DNA of 64,000 bases from Symbiodinium natans (GCA_905221605.1 CAJNDS010001879.1:492291-556290), one strand, 5' to 3'. Numbered from the stretch's first letter, positions 12,908 to 24,815 are shown. Program-made: numbers and translations. Notes: a model not told the origin generated them from the letters alone.

Positions 12908-15238
12908 TCAAGCTTCACTCCCACCCTCCCACCCACACTGAGTCCATGAGTAGCTCAGTAAATTCAGGAGAGGCGCGCACAGCTCGCAGTAGGCGGTGTG
13001 GTAGTTCGCCTGCGGCCGCTTGGAAGAAGCTCACTCTTGCCATGCGGGCTTGCGCTTTGCGGGTTCCTTCCTGATTTTAGAATATGTTAGAATGTGTTCT
13101 GGCTTGCAACGCTCAGATCGACACAGCGATTGTTCACTAGATTTGCGTGGCCTTGAGAGACCGCCGTGCCTCTCCACATGCTGATCCGTTACTATGTCTG
13201 GGCTGCGGGCATGCTGGCTTGTCACAGTCAATCTCTGACGCCAGGCGTGAAATCCTAGGCTGATGGACAAAGATCTAGCATTGCATCCGCTGGGTCATCA
13301 CTTCGCTCCCTTCTCCTTGAAGAATGAAATCCGGCGCCCCACCCCAGAATACCCAGACCAAAGTAAATGTACAGATGGGAGACGGTTGTACCTTCGATCG
13401 TCGGCATCGATTTCAAGCAAGGTCTTGGCCAAGGCTTCTACGGAGGAGAAGTCATCAACCTCAAGCGTCACGTAAGGCAAGCTTCTGACATCTCAATTCG
13501 GCGCAGCACAACCAAACGTGGTTCCCACAGCAAGGTCGAAAAGAAGCTTGACGCGATTGGAAAGCAATGTAGTGCAGGCGCATTGCCTGGCCCGTAAGGA
13601 GAGTGTCTCGAAAGCTGCATGCTGTGCTGCTGGCTCGCGCGTTCAAGAAAGACTTAGGGGAGGGGACGGAGTTCTTCGAACATCATCGCCAGAGCCACTG
13701 CTAATCGTGCTACAACATGGCCACCCACAGAGTGAAAAGGATGCTCTAGATGGGCTGGAAGACACATCGATCGCATCCGGTCCAGAAGAACCCCCCCGCC
13801 CCCCGAAAAAACAACAAATCTCAGAAAAGCATTCAGCAGCTCTCGCCAAGCCACGTGCAGGAAGGACTCCGGTGGCGCGATGTACTCGTAGTCCCTTCTT
13901 CCCAGGCCTCCCAATGCCAGCGGCACCTTGGCCGTTACGGAGTTGTCTTGGGATCCAGATTGTGACACAGCATGCAGGATACATTGCCCAACACGCTCAA
14001 GGTACCATGGGCGTGCTTCTGATGAGGCCCCGAAAAAACTTCTCCGTGATGTAGCCTTCGCAGCGAGCATTCCTGGGCAGGATGTGTCCAGTGCATCCCT
14101 AGCGTAGACAACAAACATACCAAAGAGACAGTTTGAACAACCCACAAGTACTTTCTTCAAAACTGAAAATGCTCACATGAGCTGAAACGTTGCACAGAAG
14201 TGAGGAAACAAAGTAACAACAATTCGACATTTGATACGTAAGCCCTACCCCTCTAAACAGCAGGGCTTTCGATCCTCTCTTGCACCGAAGCATGCCGAAG
14301 CACTCGAAAGCCGCGTAGAACTTGTACTTGGACATGAGCTGTACATTGCAGGGGTCTGCGCTGTGCTTTGACTTGCAGCCCGAGCGCATTCCACAGGACC
14401 CGAACATGTGGGCCTTGTCTGGACCCAGAAGCTTCTGAAGTTGCTTGAAGAGGCTCATGCGCCCCCTGGCTCCACAGTTTGAGACGAACCACAGCAGCAA
14501 ATAGGGCTTCCCTTTTGCATAATCCACGTGAACATCTGGTAGGCCGGGCTGCAAGGCGCTGAGCCTGTAGTAGGGTCGGAAGATGTCCGACCTGCCCTTG
14601 TATGTCATCGTCAAGTCCACTTTGCCCGACAAGGCCTTGGTGGTTCCGCGCGCGAAACCATGCCCAGAGGCAGACTCGAAGTGGAAACTGTATGCCCAAA
14701 TTTGTCCCGGAGCCTTTGTCCTTGGTGGTACTTTGAGCGGTGCCATCCACAAAGGATTGAAGACAACCGCGTCAGCTCGAGAAAGATCTGCTTTGTTATT
14801 TGTCATGTTGCACTGGTGCGGGCAGTGGAGTATTCTATCTTTCGAGCCTTTCTTCTTGATCGGCTTTCCATCCTCCGCACAGTTCACCAGAATCAACTTC
14901 GAAGTGCCAGGAAGGGACACAGCAGTACGAGGAACCACTTCTGTCGTGGCATTGCTCGTCACATTCTTTTGGTCGGGCCAAAAGCGTCCCTGCAGCTCTG
15001 ACGCTGACATCTCCGACTCGTTGACTGAAAAGCCCTGGTCTGTGAGATCGTCGTCCTCACCGGAAAGACCCACCTGTAACGCCGCAGAAAGGCTGACAAA
15101 GCCAGGATTATCCCAGCTATAAGCTGTGAACAACGCGACACCAAAGGTGGCCAAAGTAAGGAGGCACGCAAAGACTGTGTAGCGGCCGCACCGCTGCAGC
15201 CGCGTGTTCTCCGCAACCGGCCAATTCCCCTCAAGCAT
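12908..15238 (-). CDS. alpha-1,3-fucosyltransferase-like glycosyltransferase, GT10 family (6 exons, complete frame)
   Basis: Transfers fucose from GDP-fucose to glycans in the Golgi. Exons: 14304-15238, 14006-14072, 13855-13926, 13384-13459, 13226-13254, 12908-13009; lengths total 1281 nt, giving 426 residues plus stop with every phase matching. Residues ~18-40 form one hydrophobic anchor near the N-terminus (type II membrane topology), followed by a Ser/Asn-rich stem. The catalytic domain has LLLWFVSNCGARGR, then the GT10 signature rebuilt across the first intron: KYKFYAAFEN plus ARCEGYITEKFF, followed by VPLALGG, DYEYIAPPESF, VDDFSSVEALAKTLLEID, YNRFHAWRQRL and a C-terminal CELC pair. All five introns are GT-AG with AG|G acceptors (79-395 nt). 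The ATG at 15,238 is the first after an in-frame TAA. Acceptor specificity cannot be told from sequence. Confidence 0.93.
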
Positions 15239-15847
15239 TGCTACATCCTTGCGTGCATGAAGTCCCAGTTACTGCCCTCCACGATGACGCAGGGGATGCG
15301 GCTTTCTTTGCCGCCGCGGCGGAGTCCACATACATCTGAACACTTTACGCACAACGGGGGGGACATGCGCAGCACATCAGCTCAAGCTGTGGCAATCCAT
15401 GCGTTACGCTGGCACTCCATCTGCTGCCATACTTTGGGAAAGTGGATTTATCAAAAAAAAAGGTTGTTCTTCAAGTTGCAGCCGCCACGAACAGTGGCGG
15501 ACAAGGCATACACCTGTGGTTGATCTGAGAGTCTCGACTCTACCGCCGACGCTCGCATGCCGCATGTTTCATGTTGCGCCGGCCTTGAACCTTGCAAGGT
15601 CACTCATGACTTCTGCATAGCTGCTCTGGGATCTTCGCTCGTCTCTGGGACTCTGTTCATTGGGGACAAAGCTTCAGAATACTGCTGCCCAAAGTGGGGC
15701 TTTCCAGCTTTGACCCTCAGAGTTCGGCGTCTAAGGTTGTCATTGGCTTCAGGAGGATCTTGATTGGGCTTGGGAGCTCTTGCCTTGGAGAATAAGATGG
15801 CGGCGTCACTGGGCTTGAAAGCGGCGTTGTGCAAGCAGCAGTCCTGC

Positions 15848-15981
15848 AAGAAGAAGAAGAAGAAGAAGAAGAAGAAGAAGAAGGCGAAGAAGCAGAAGAA
15901 GAATAAGAAGAAGAAGAAGAAGAAGAAGAATATATAAAAAGAAGGCGAAGAAGCAGAAGCAGAAGAAGAAGAAGAAGAAGT
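15848..15981. repeat. (GAA)n microsatellite, interrupted
   Basis: About 40 GAA/AAG units with interruptions (GGCGAAGAAGCAGAAG motif occurs twice). The minus-strand poly-Phe open frame over it is a composition artefact. Confidence 0.95.
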
Positions 15982-16693
15982 AGCTGCTGATGTGTTTGGA
16001 GGTGTTCTACGTAAGTTTTGCATTATTTGTGGAGAGTTGCGGTGTTTCGGCACCGGTCTGCAGACCGCTGCAGACCCAAACGCCTAACTGAGCCTGGCCC
16101 ACCAGCGCACCCTGAAAGGATCACATTCATACAGCCTGTGGCCCTAGAGAGTTGTATCATGTTTTGGCTCCTTGGGGGAGCGCTGAAGGACGGTACGGTT
16201 AGGTCACTTCGGGTCGGCGGGTGCCTGGAATAGGCAAACCAAGGGAACCCCCTGACCGAGAACACGGCAACCACTTGGCTTTGCAAGTCTCTCGTAGCTT
16301 CAGCCTCTGCTCAGTCGGACTCCGCAGTGCACGAGATCGCAGCAGCAGCGGCGTCCAGTCGTGACACGGATGCCGCTACTGCTGTGACCGCCGCTGCCAT
16401 TTATCCGATGTCAAAGACCCCCAAGGACCTCCTAAAACACCCCGACCCAGGGAGACGGCTTGGGGAGATGTGCAGAAGGTTTCCGGGCAATAGGTGGCGC
16501 GGTTTGACAGCCTAGACGGCACGCGCAAGCGTTTCACAATTGTAAGCACCAAAACTTCTAAAATTTGTAAGAGAAGCCGCACAGCATATTTCACCTGAGG
16601 TGAGATCAGGCAGGACCTTTCCAGACCAGGGCCAAGCAGTCTCCAAGTCTTGCGCGAACTGCTGGAACTGACGCGTCCATACTGCACAATGTT

Positions 16694-16744
16694 GGACATT
16701 GAAATACATTGAAATACATTGAAATACATTGAAATACATTGAAA
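16694..16744. repeat. 10-bp tandem repeat (ACATTGAAAT)x5
   Basis: Five near-perfect copies of a 10-bp unit, ending in ATTGAAAG. Confidence 0.95.
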
Positions 16745-17256
16745 GTACCATTTCAGATCATGTCAAGGCTCAGACTACTGTAACTGTGGAAAGCTTGGCA
16801 GGACTCAGTCTGGGCAAGGTCCTCTGACACTCTGGCTCTGCACAGGCGCTACGCACATGCAAATTCCACGATGGTGTTGTGATGGCAGTGGCATTTCTCA
16901 CATTCCACTGCCTTTCGCCCATGACCACTGCGAGCCCGGTCCTTGCACATCTTCGCAAACCTCGGCAACAGGAGGTTTGGTGCTGTAGTTTCAGTGGAGC
17001 CGGCATCTCCAAATACACAGTGCACATTGTTGTCCGGCTAGAGTTTCAAAATTCGTGCTTTGTGACACTCCGCTGGGGACCGTGCTCAGACATAGCCATT
17101 TTGTCGTTGAAGCCGTTGAACACGTCGAAGGTGGCCTGTCATGTGGTGACATGCTCTGACTCACAGGAAAGCAAGCGATAATCGCGGCTCAAGGAGGCAC
17201 AGGGCTTCGAGCTTCCAGGCTTACGGTCTTACGAGCTGCGATCGGGAGCCTCGACT

Positions 17257-18260
17257 TCAGGCGGGGCTCGCTTCCTTGGTCTTTTGGGTGGCCAGCGCAC
17301 TCCTAGCACACTCAGAGCTCTCTAGCCCAAACCTGCGCGCGCGTCTCCTTTCAAGAGGGTGCTCAGGACGGGGCATGGTGGCATCTTCTTGATCGAAGAT
17401 ATAGTCACAAAACCTCGGCACCAATGACCAATGATGACCAATGAGGTAGGCGAGGGTTTCGCTCTCCCAACGAACCAAAAAAGCACACTCGGCTCTGAGG
17501 CCGCCGCTCCGCAAAGTCGATCCTCCCATCGTTGTTTTGATCCTCACGTCACTGCGGATTGCTTCCAGGACAGGCACCGAGAAGCAGGTTTATAAACCTT
17601 GAGGCAGGCACTATCTTGTGGAAAAGCCGGCGGATGTCGGAATCCTGGTCGGTGGAGGACGGAATAGGCTTCTGGAGAGCTGCAAACGAAACACGGTCCT
17701 GCAGACGCGCGTCTCCTCTTCGCAAGAGAACAGACCTGCAAGGATTGTGGCCATTGGGCACGGGACGTGTGATTTCCTACCTATACAGCTCATTGCTACA
17801 TGTGGAAAACCTGTTTAAATTACAGGCCCTTTTGGGGTATCCTATAACAAAAAACAATACACATATACACAGATATATATATATATAGTAAACATATGTA
17901 ATTTTTCATGTATACAGAAGTCTTTTTCTGCCCCTCCCCCCCCTCCCCGCTTAACAAGCCAGTGAACCAAGGAAAAAAAAAAACACAGGCTTTTGGACCC
18001 CTTTTCACGACTACTAAATGTCCAGATTTCTCCAACTCCAGGTCGCTGTCACAATGCCAACCACATAAACCATGAACCATGAACCAATGGCTACCCTAAA
18101 GCCCTAAACCCTATAAACCATACACCATGAACCATGAACCACGGGTGTGGGGATAACTGCTCCGGATGCCCTCCCCCTCCCCCAAAAAAAAAAGAAACAG
18201 CCATCAAACCGCACACGGCATGAACACACTGCTGGCATAGAACGAAACACAAAGACAAAC

Positions 18261-18298
<38 letters not shown>

Positions 18299-19673
18299 GC
18301 AGAACGTGACAGGAGCAAAATCGAAAACAAGAAACACAAGCCGAACACAAAAATGCACAGAACGAAGCGAATAACAAATAGAAACACAATCACAGCAAGA
18401 GGCAAAGCAAGAAGCCTCAACGCAGCAGGCAAAAACATCACAGGGCAAGCGCAAAAAACAACACACACAACACACACACACACAACACACACACACACAC
18501 ACAACACACACACACACACACACACACACATGTGCGCGCGCGCGCAAAAACCAAAATAAGAACAAATATGAAAAGCAAAACGAAGCAGCGCGAGTCCTCA
18601 ATAACCGTCGGTCGGTCAGTACCCAATGAACAACTGAAACAAGTTGTACAATGAAGGTGCGTGAAAGCATCAGAATCAGACGTTCAAGCCAGCCGGCATG
18701 GAACACTGGCTCTGACACACAGCTGTCACGAAGTTGAAATGGGCAGACATAAAACCAACAGGGTTGCGCTGATCTTGCGGTGCAAAGAGCAAGCGCAGAA
18801 AGCAGAACAAAAACAAAACAAACTGATGGAATAGAACACTTTGCCCAACAAAAACTGTAATATTCGAATATCTCATTGACGAAGCAAACAAAAGCAACAA
18901 AAGCAAACCCAAAAAAAATCCATCAAAGGCAAGAGGCTTAGAACAAGACAATCAAAGGCAAGAGGCTTAGAACAAAGCAAGAAAACAACTGGCCAACTGC
19001 GCCTAACCGAACTCTCCTGCAAAGCGTAGCACTGGCTGGAACCTTTTGAATGTTTACATAATCCGCCGAGGCCTCGGGCCAAAAGCGTAAAGGTTGTGAG
19101 AACAGGCACCCCCCAAGCCCAAAGCCAATTGTCGGCCCACTGTTTTGCCTGGAAAGGGTACCCCCCCCCCCCCTGGGCGACCACGATCTGAAAGCGGACG
19201 GTTCGCCAGGAGCAGGGGCAGTTGAACCGCCCCCCCCCCCGGCCTCTGCCCCCCCCTCCCTCTTCCCCCCCCCCCCCCTCCCGCCCCGACCCCCTCCCCC
19301 CCTTTTGCTTGAGGGTTTGGCTTGAACCTTGAACTCTAAACCCAAAAACACGAAACCCCAAACCGTGAACCTTGAGCCCTAAGCCCTCGACCCTTAAGTA
19401 ACCCGTAACCCTAAACCCCAAACCATAAACCATAAACGCGGAACCCGAAACCCTAAACCCAACCCTTATATTGCTTGCAGACTCACCATGCTCACGCAGA
19501 TGCGCTGGGCCGGGCCGAAGCGGGTCGCGTAGCGTGAAAATTAGCCACATTGGCGCTTGAAAGCATTGCGTTTGCCCAATGCTTCTTAGGTGGATCTCAG
19601 CAGCTGACAACTCCTCGAGGTCGAGTTTGCCATCCCCGCTCCGATCCAGGTCGCGAAACTTTTGCTTCACTGC
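17257..19673 (-). CDS. EF-hand calcium-binding protein, C-terminal exons
   Basis: Two canonical EF-hand loops lie on separate exons: DRSGDGKLDLEE (19,611-19,646) and DQNNDGRIDFAE (start of the 17,508-17,542 exon), each with Ca ligands at 1, 3, 5, 9 and 12. Exons 19609-19673, 17612-17735, 17508-17542 and 17257-17413 join in phase to 126 residues plus stop. Junctions rebuild the EF helices: LDLEE plus LSVLLRRGD, then IRRLFHKI plus DQNNDGRIDFAE plus FCDYIFDQED. The tail is basic and ends TKEASPA. Donors are GT, GT, GC; acceptors AG|G. The linker between loops (about 50 residues) is longer than the ~24 of a calmodulin pair. The first exon may extend upstream to about 19,754 in the same frame; N-terminal exons are not found, so it could be a kinase, a channel or a small sensor. 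Confidence 0.82.
17868..17891. repeat. (TA)n microsatellite
   Basis: ATATATATATATAT run within an intron of the EF-hand gene. Confidence 0.9.
18261..18299. repeat. (CA)n microsatellite
   Basis: About 18 CA units in an intron of the EF-hand gene. Confidence 0.95.
18463..18546. repeat. (CA)n microsatellite with AA breaks, ending in (CG)n
   Basis: CA units broken at intervals by CAACACA, then TGTGCGCGCGCGCGC. The Val/Cys-rich minus-strand open frames here are artefacts. Confidence 0.95.
19062..19553 (+). repeat. dispersed repeat, copy 2, interrupted
   Basis: Shares CCGCCGAGGCCT, CAGGCACCCCCC and GCGGGTCGCGTAGCGTGAAA with copy 1 at 9,678-9,947. Here the middle is expanded by poly-C runs (19,160-19,310) and by degenerate CCCTAAA-like sequence (19,319-19,472). 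It lies in the first mapped intron of the EF-hand gene. Confidence 0.6.
19319..19472. repeat. degenerate telomere-like (CCCTAAA) block
   Basis: Repeated AACCCTAAACCC and ACCCCAAACC variants, C-strand on plus. One of several scattered patches of the same repeat type. Confidence 0.8.
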
Positions 19674-19924
19674 CTGAGCACGGTTGCCTACCTTTTTGTT
19701 CATCCTTGGCAAAAAATCTCTGGAACGCATCAACCCATGTGCCACCTTGCACGCCTTTCGTCTTCCACGAGGCATGATGCACTCGAACAATGGATCCCCT
19801 ACATGCCCACAGCGAGTGTGGGCGTTGTGATTGGTTTACGTAGGAACTGAAACGTGTCACTTGTTTTTGGGGCTGTACTGACATGTTGCAAACTGCCCAT
19901 CTTGTCATGTACCCTTTCAGAAAT

Positions 19925-20290
19925 CTGTCGCGGACCTGCATCATGGACGGAGCCAACTCATGCACCACATTGCAAACAACAAATCGACAGACATCCTCGG
20001 CATTTTTCACATTGCGTGGGGTTTCCCTGCATTCGGCAAAGCGTGGCCTTAATTGACGTGCATGCAAGAGCACTAGCTAGTTTCCGTGCACTGGGTCGTA
20101 TCGCATGTGGAAGCGACCAGCCACAGCATCCCGTTCGCATCAGGGTTTCGGAGGTTCTGCCCGCACTTGGTCTCCTCGCCACACATGTTGATGTTGACGT
20201 GCGAGGTTTGAAAAAACAACACGATGGCCGCGGTGCCTGCCATCAGGGACTCCGCAGCACGGACAGCCGCGAGCAAGCCTCCGCGATTTG
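19925..20290 (-). other. possible coding fragments, unassigned
   Basis: Two minus-strand open stretches look protein-like: one around 20,100-20,290 with a hydrophobic segment followed by MCGEETKCGQNLRNPDANG, and one at about 19,945-20,000 reading DVCRFVVCNVVHELAPSMMQ between an AG|G and a GT. They could be upstream exons of the EF-hand gene or remnants of something else. No family recognised. Confidence 0.25.
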
Positions 20291-20659
20291 TGTGACAAGG
20301 CTGGTGATTACGATGCGTCAAATTGCTGCATCAAAAGTACTTGCCTGCCGGCTCTGGAATGTGGGTTGGTTCACTTGCCTTCTTGCCAACACGCAAGCTC
20401 ACGTTTTGCACTGTGCCAACACATGATGCACATGTTCGACCACGCCTTCGCGTCGTCCACACTGTGAGGCACCGCACTGCCTGGCATGCAACAACGAATG
20501 CCAAGCTTTACTTCACAGTCCCACACCATCCACACCGAACCATGTCACACGTACGAAGATTGACATGCGCGTTGTTTTTTCCACTCCGCGTTGTGCACCT
20601 GCTCGTGCAGTCCTAGTGCAACACCCAACGTCGAGTCCAAGCGCGTGGAGGGCTCGCTT

Positions 20660-21075
20660 CGCCATGCGCGACACAGGTGTCGTTTGTGCTGGCAGGCGCA
20701 CCACTTAACGCCCTTGGACCAGGCGCTCACGCGGAGGTCCTCGCCAATGGACTGCCGCTGTGGCAAGCTGCCAAGGTGGCGGTCGACACGACCTTCGTGG
20801 GCCCTGTGTCGCGGGATGGGTTTGCACGTGCGGGGGCCGATCGCGTCCCCGGCAAAGCTGCAGCCGACGCAAGCGCCAAACCACTTACCATGCGCTACTG
20901 GCGTCCCGACGTGGCCAGCTGGTCGGGCAGTCGAGGTCGGCGGCCGTTTCGGCGCCGAGCTGGCGGACTTCCTCCGCCGCTTGGCGGCTTCGAAGGCCAC
21001 ATTTGTCGCCACACGGGCCCCGCCCTCCCGACAGATACGGGCGGCGGCTCGCTCCAAAGGCGCGCCCCGCCGGTA
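20660..21075 (+). mobile_element. retroelement tail fragment (C-terminal region of RT polyprotein), frameshifted
   Basis: In one frame LPLWQAAKVAVDTTFVGPVS and in another VEVGGRFGAELADFLRRLA. These match, from memory, the conserved C-terminal region of reverse-transcriptase polyproteins abundant in Symbiodiniaceae genomes. The frame changes at least twice, so it is dead. It is preceded by one unit of the GCTGGCAGGCGC repeat also found at 22.6-22.9 kb. Confidence 0.65.
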
Positions 21076-21439
21076 TTCGTTTTTATTTTTTTTGTTTTTT
21101 TTGTTTCTTCCTCGCGCCTTTTTGCAACTCGGCCAGGACTTCGTGCAGGTCTGGCGTCGTTCCGCCTTTAGGAAAAGTAGAAGCACTTCGTGCTCGTACT
21201 TGGCGATCTTACCTTCCCATTCCTCAACACCCTTGCCATTGGCGCTCCTTTACAGAAAGGGATGGGTTGGACCAAAGACATGAAAAAAGCTTATGTTTGT
21301 TCTCCAGTTCGTGGCGTGCATGCATGTGGCACCCATTGCGATCTCAGAGAAGCAGTGCCATGGCAGGGATTTCCCCGGACTGGCACAACATCGCACAACC
21401 CTACCAAAAGGGCAAGGGAGGCGCAAACGCGGCCAAGCG

Positions 21440-22420
21440 CACGTAGTGATGCAGAGTGAGAGCGGGGAGCAAGGAGACCCGCTAATGCCGGGTTTCCATG
21501 CCCTCGGGCAGCACCGGGCGCTCGTGGACTTGCACGGGCAGCTGCGTTCGGCGGAGGACCTTTACGCCTTCGTGGACGATGTGTACATCACGACCCATCC
21601 CGAGCGTACCGTCGCCGCGTTGCAAGCAGCCCAAGCCTCGCTGCCTCGTCACGCGAATGTCCACATTCATCGGGGCAAAACGAAAGTGTGGAACTCCGCG
21701 GGTGAGGAGCCCCCTGGCCTGGCCGTGGCACTCCCGGTTGCAGATGACGAGCCCCCTCCTGGACTGGGGACTGGACACTGGCAACCAAGCAAGGCCTCGT
21801 CGTCTTAGGCAGCCCCATTGGCAGCACGGAATTCGTCACCGCGACGCTGGATGAAGCACGATCCAAGCACGACGTGCTTCTGCAACGCTGCCAGAGGTGC
21901 AGGACCTGCAGTGTGCGTGGCTGCTGCTGCTCATGTGCGCGGCCCTCCCCGGTGTGGTTACTTGCTGCGCACCTTGCCACCGGCAGGCACGGAGGCCTTC
22001 GCGGACAGCCACGACGCTGCGGTGCTGCACTGCCTGGCGCGCCTCGTGTCCGGTGAGGGCAACCCCCCTGTGCTACTTTCACGGAGTGCGCAGAGGGCGC
22101 ACATACGTTTGCGCATGGGAGGATTGGGGTTGCATCATGTACTGGGCATCCTGGGCTGACACCATCAGCGCTCTGAGTGAATGCCACCCTGGCTCGTTTG
22201 CAACGATGCTGCTCTTGCTCCGCGACGTGGATGCGCTGGACGCACCACCCAGCGCCCGGCAAGCGGAACAGTCGGCGCAGTGGCTGCGGCGGTCGCCGTC
22301 GGCAGATCAAGAGGCCGATGGGGGGCACCATGCGAGGACGGAGGGGCTGGCAACACGATGCTGGCGCCGCAGTGGACAAGTGCGCCCACAGGCCGGCGAC
22401 GGTGCTAGTGTGGCCTTGCT
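21440..22420 (+). mobile_element. retroelement reverse transcriptase core, decayed
   Basis: Contains the RT motifs EQGDPLMPGFHALGQH and AFVDDVYIT (the DD catalytic pair, 21,569-21,580), followed by NVHIHRGKTKVWN. After about 21,740 the same element continues in other frames: GLVVLGSPIGSTEF, CGYLLRTLPP and LRMGGLGLHHVLGILG, i.e. the RT thumb region. Several frameshifts, so it cannot be expressed as one protein. The 5' end of the RT is missing here. Confidence 0.82.
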
Positions 22421-22609
22421 GGGCTGTTCGTGCCCAAGTGCGCTAGCTCGCGTGCTCACAGGAAGCAAGGTGCGAAGCGCGTGCTGCGCACGGGGGCGGC
22501 ACAGTAGGACAATGCAACCTGGGTGTTGGGCAGGAGTGGAAGGCGGTCAAGGAGGGCCTTTTGCCAAGGCGACCACGTGTCCGGCGACAAGTTTTGGTGT
22601 GCCCTAGGG

Positions 22610-22945
22610 TATGCCAAGCGCAACGATTCCACGCTTGTGCTGGCAGGCGCAGCACTTGGGGGCCCTGGACCGGTCACGCGCGTGCATGCGCGTGCGTGGG
22701 AAGCTCGCGGGCTGGGAGGCACTGACCGGACATGCGCGTGTGCTGGCAGGCGCACCACTCGGGGACTCCGGACCCCCGTCAAGGGACTCGCTTTGCGTTG
22801 GCAGGCGCGACACATGTGTGGGTTGCGCTGGCATGCGCAGCACTTGGGGCCCTGAACCGGTCACGCACTCGACTGGGGGGCTCACTTCGCGTGGCAGGCA
22901 CGACACAGGTGTCGTTTCTGCTGGCAGTCGCGGCGCGGCTGACAT
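22610..22945. repeat. degenerate GC-rich tandem repeat downstream of RT fragment
   Basis: Six or seven imperfect copies of a block built around GCTGGCAGGCGCACCACTTG and CCGGTCACGC, spaced 50-105 bp. A single copy also precedes the tail fragment at 20,690, so the repeat seems to be part of, or to travel with, this retroelement family. Confidence 0.6.
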
Positions 22946-23499
22946 CTCCAGAAACCACCCTCGCGTCCCTCCCTTCCAGGTTCTCCTGTTGCGCAGACTT
23001 CGCCTCCCGCTCCCTTGGACGGCCGCCACGTGCCGGTGCCGCAGTGCCCAAAACGCGCGCCCCCGATCATGGAGTCCTGCGTGCGAGGGGGGGGCCTGGA
23101 GCGTGCGGCGGCTCGCGTCTGCGATGAACGTTGCGTGTGATCTGTTCTTGTAGCCTGAACGGCGGATGGAGGTCATCGCAAATGGCCTTCCCATTTGGGG
23201 CAGCGCCCAAGTCCCCTCATGGCTGCAGGGGCCCCCCCCGCCGAGTAGGTGGCAGCGCTGTCGAGCCGGCACTCCGTATCGCACGAAGCTCCGCACCTTT
23301 TTTTTCCGCGCCTTTTTGCGACAACGCAGGAAGTCAAACATCCGTCGGCGTCAGTCTACGGGCCAACGTCTGGTCACCCATCACTCCGCGAATCGGCCAG
23401 AACCTCCTGTAGCTCCGGCAGGGGCCCCTCAGCTCAACGGCAGGTGGCAACTCGGCGACAACGGCAGGGGGCCTCAACTGTGCTGGGACCGTGGATGCG

Positions 23500-23905
23500 C
23501 GGTGTCGCGATGTGTCGCGCGAGGAGGCGCAGGAGTTCCCACAGCTTCGGTGCCGAACCTGCCGCCGACCTCCAGGCCGACAACAACCAGGCGGCAGCGC
23601 CGCGCGCGCTCGAGCTCTGGATAAATACCGCACCTAGCCCGAGTTCGCTCGCGCCTCCCGGTGCCGTCTGGCCGTCATCGCAGTCGAGGTTGGTGGGCGG
23701 TGGAGCCTTGAAGCAGCTTCTGCTGGCTCGTTGCCATGCCCGCTGTGTGCCACCGTCCAGCCGTCCCACCGCCATTTCTGCTTTTGCCCAGCGGCGGTCA
23801 GCCCTGCTCACTTTCGCCGCTGCGCGGGCCTTCGCAGCAAGCCTGCTGTCGCTCCCGTCGCTGGCACAGGCAACATCGATGGGGAACCCCCAGCCCTCAG
23901 CGAGA
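23500..23905 (+). mobile_element. second retroelement tail fragment
   Basis: Plus-strand pieces FGAEPAADLQ and then LTFAAARAFAASLLSLPSLA resemble the same RT polyprotein tail as at 20.7-21.0 kb, again in more than one frame. Preceded by a stretch (23,166-23,230, ANGLPIWGSAQV) that matches the LPLW block of the first fragment, so the unit is the same region repeated. Confidence 0.55.
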
Positions 23906-24715
23906 TCTTTGCTGATTCGTCCCTGCCCCCGCCCCTCCTGCACCCTGGCTGCGGCGCCACTGCACAGGGATCGCATGAGCAGGAGGAAAACGGCCCGATA
24001 AAATAAAAACAAAAAACATTTGCTCAACTGATTGTTGTTTCTTTTTTGTGTGCCCAAAAAGTGTTGCAGTCGTCCATGCACCAATTTGGACAGTACACGG
24101 CAATCACTTTCAGCGAACCAACAGGCCTCCAATTCTGCACGTTGGACCTGTCTCCTTTCTTAGCCAACATTGTGAATACTGTATGTTTCCGCATCGATGC
24201 GTCCATCTTGCAAAAACCGAGTATACAACTCCAACAAAAAGCTAGGAGATCATCGGGGGCATAACACAGTATTTCCACAACATTCCAAAACCACACCCTG
24301 CGCATCAGCTGATTTACCTTTCGCGAAAGATGGTGCAATGCATACTTCAATTCCGTGAGGACCGGGATGTGAAATCCCCGTCTGGATGTTTCATGTTGGC
24401 CGATTTGGCCTTTGTCCTCGTGGAGAAAGACCTTGAGCGTGAACAGATCGGGAAGACTTGACTGGATCATGCCACACAGATTCCAAGCGGCTGAAGTTTT
24501 TTGAGTTCCCAACAGCCGAGGGTTTCTTTAAGGATGGCAATAGTCGTCAACGGCTTGGGACGCGCGGTGCTGCCAACTGCGAACGGGTTCAAGGGACGGG
24601 CCTTCTTTTGAGCAGGGTTCACCTACGTGTGCTACTGGACGACGCGGATTGCTCATGGTGACGGCCGCTGGCAAACTAGCGGCGGGGCTTGTGCCAAGCG
24701 GGGTTGTTGATGGAT

Positions 24716-24815
24716 GTCGCCTCGGACGGATGGTCGCCCTCACCAAGCCCAACGGTGGCATTGGGACCCGCCGTCTCGTGTCGCGCACACTCGCCCAGCA
24801 GTTCGCGGTCGCTTG
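24716..24815 (+). mobile_element. retroelement RT N-terminal fragment
   Basis: Reads GRMVALTKPNGGI then RRLVSRTLAQQFAVA and stops at TGA (24,813). This is the start of an RT fingers domain; a few residues between the two blocks are missing compared with the usual form. Confidence 0.65.

Larger units (their letters stand above)
15239..17256. other. spacer between EF-hand gene and GT10 gene
   Basis: No coding exon recognised. Holds a (GAA)n microsatellite at 15,848-15,981 and a 10-bp tandem at 16,694-16,744. It should include the 5' flank of the GT10 gene and the 3' flank of the EF-hand gene. Confidence 0.4.

Noticed and set aside
18091-18718. Val/Cys-rich minus-strand open frames
   Set aside because: Translation of (CA)n and purine-rich repeats inside an EF-hand gene intron.
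19674-19699. Ultra-short intron before the first EF-hand loop
   Set aside because: The EF-hand frame is already open through this stretch, so no intron is needed.
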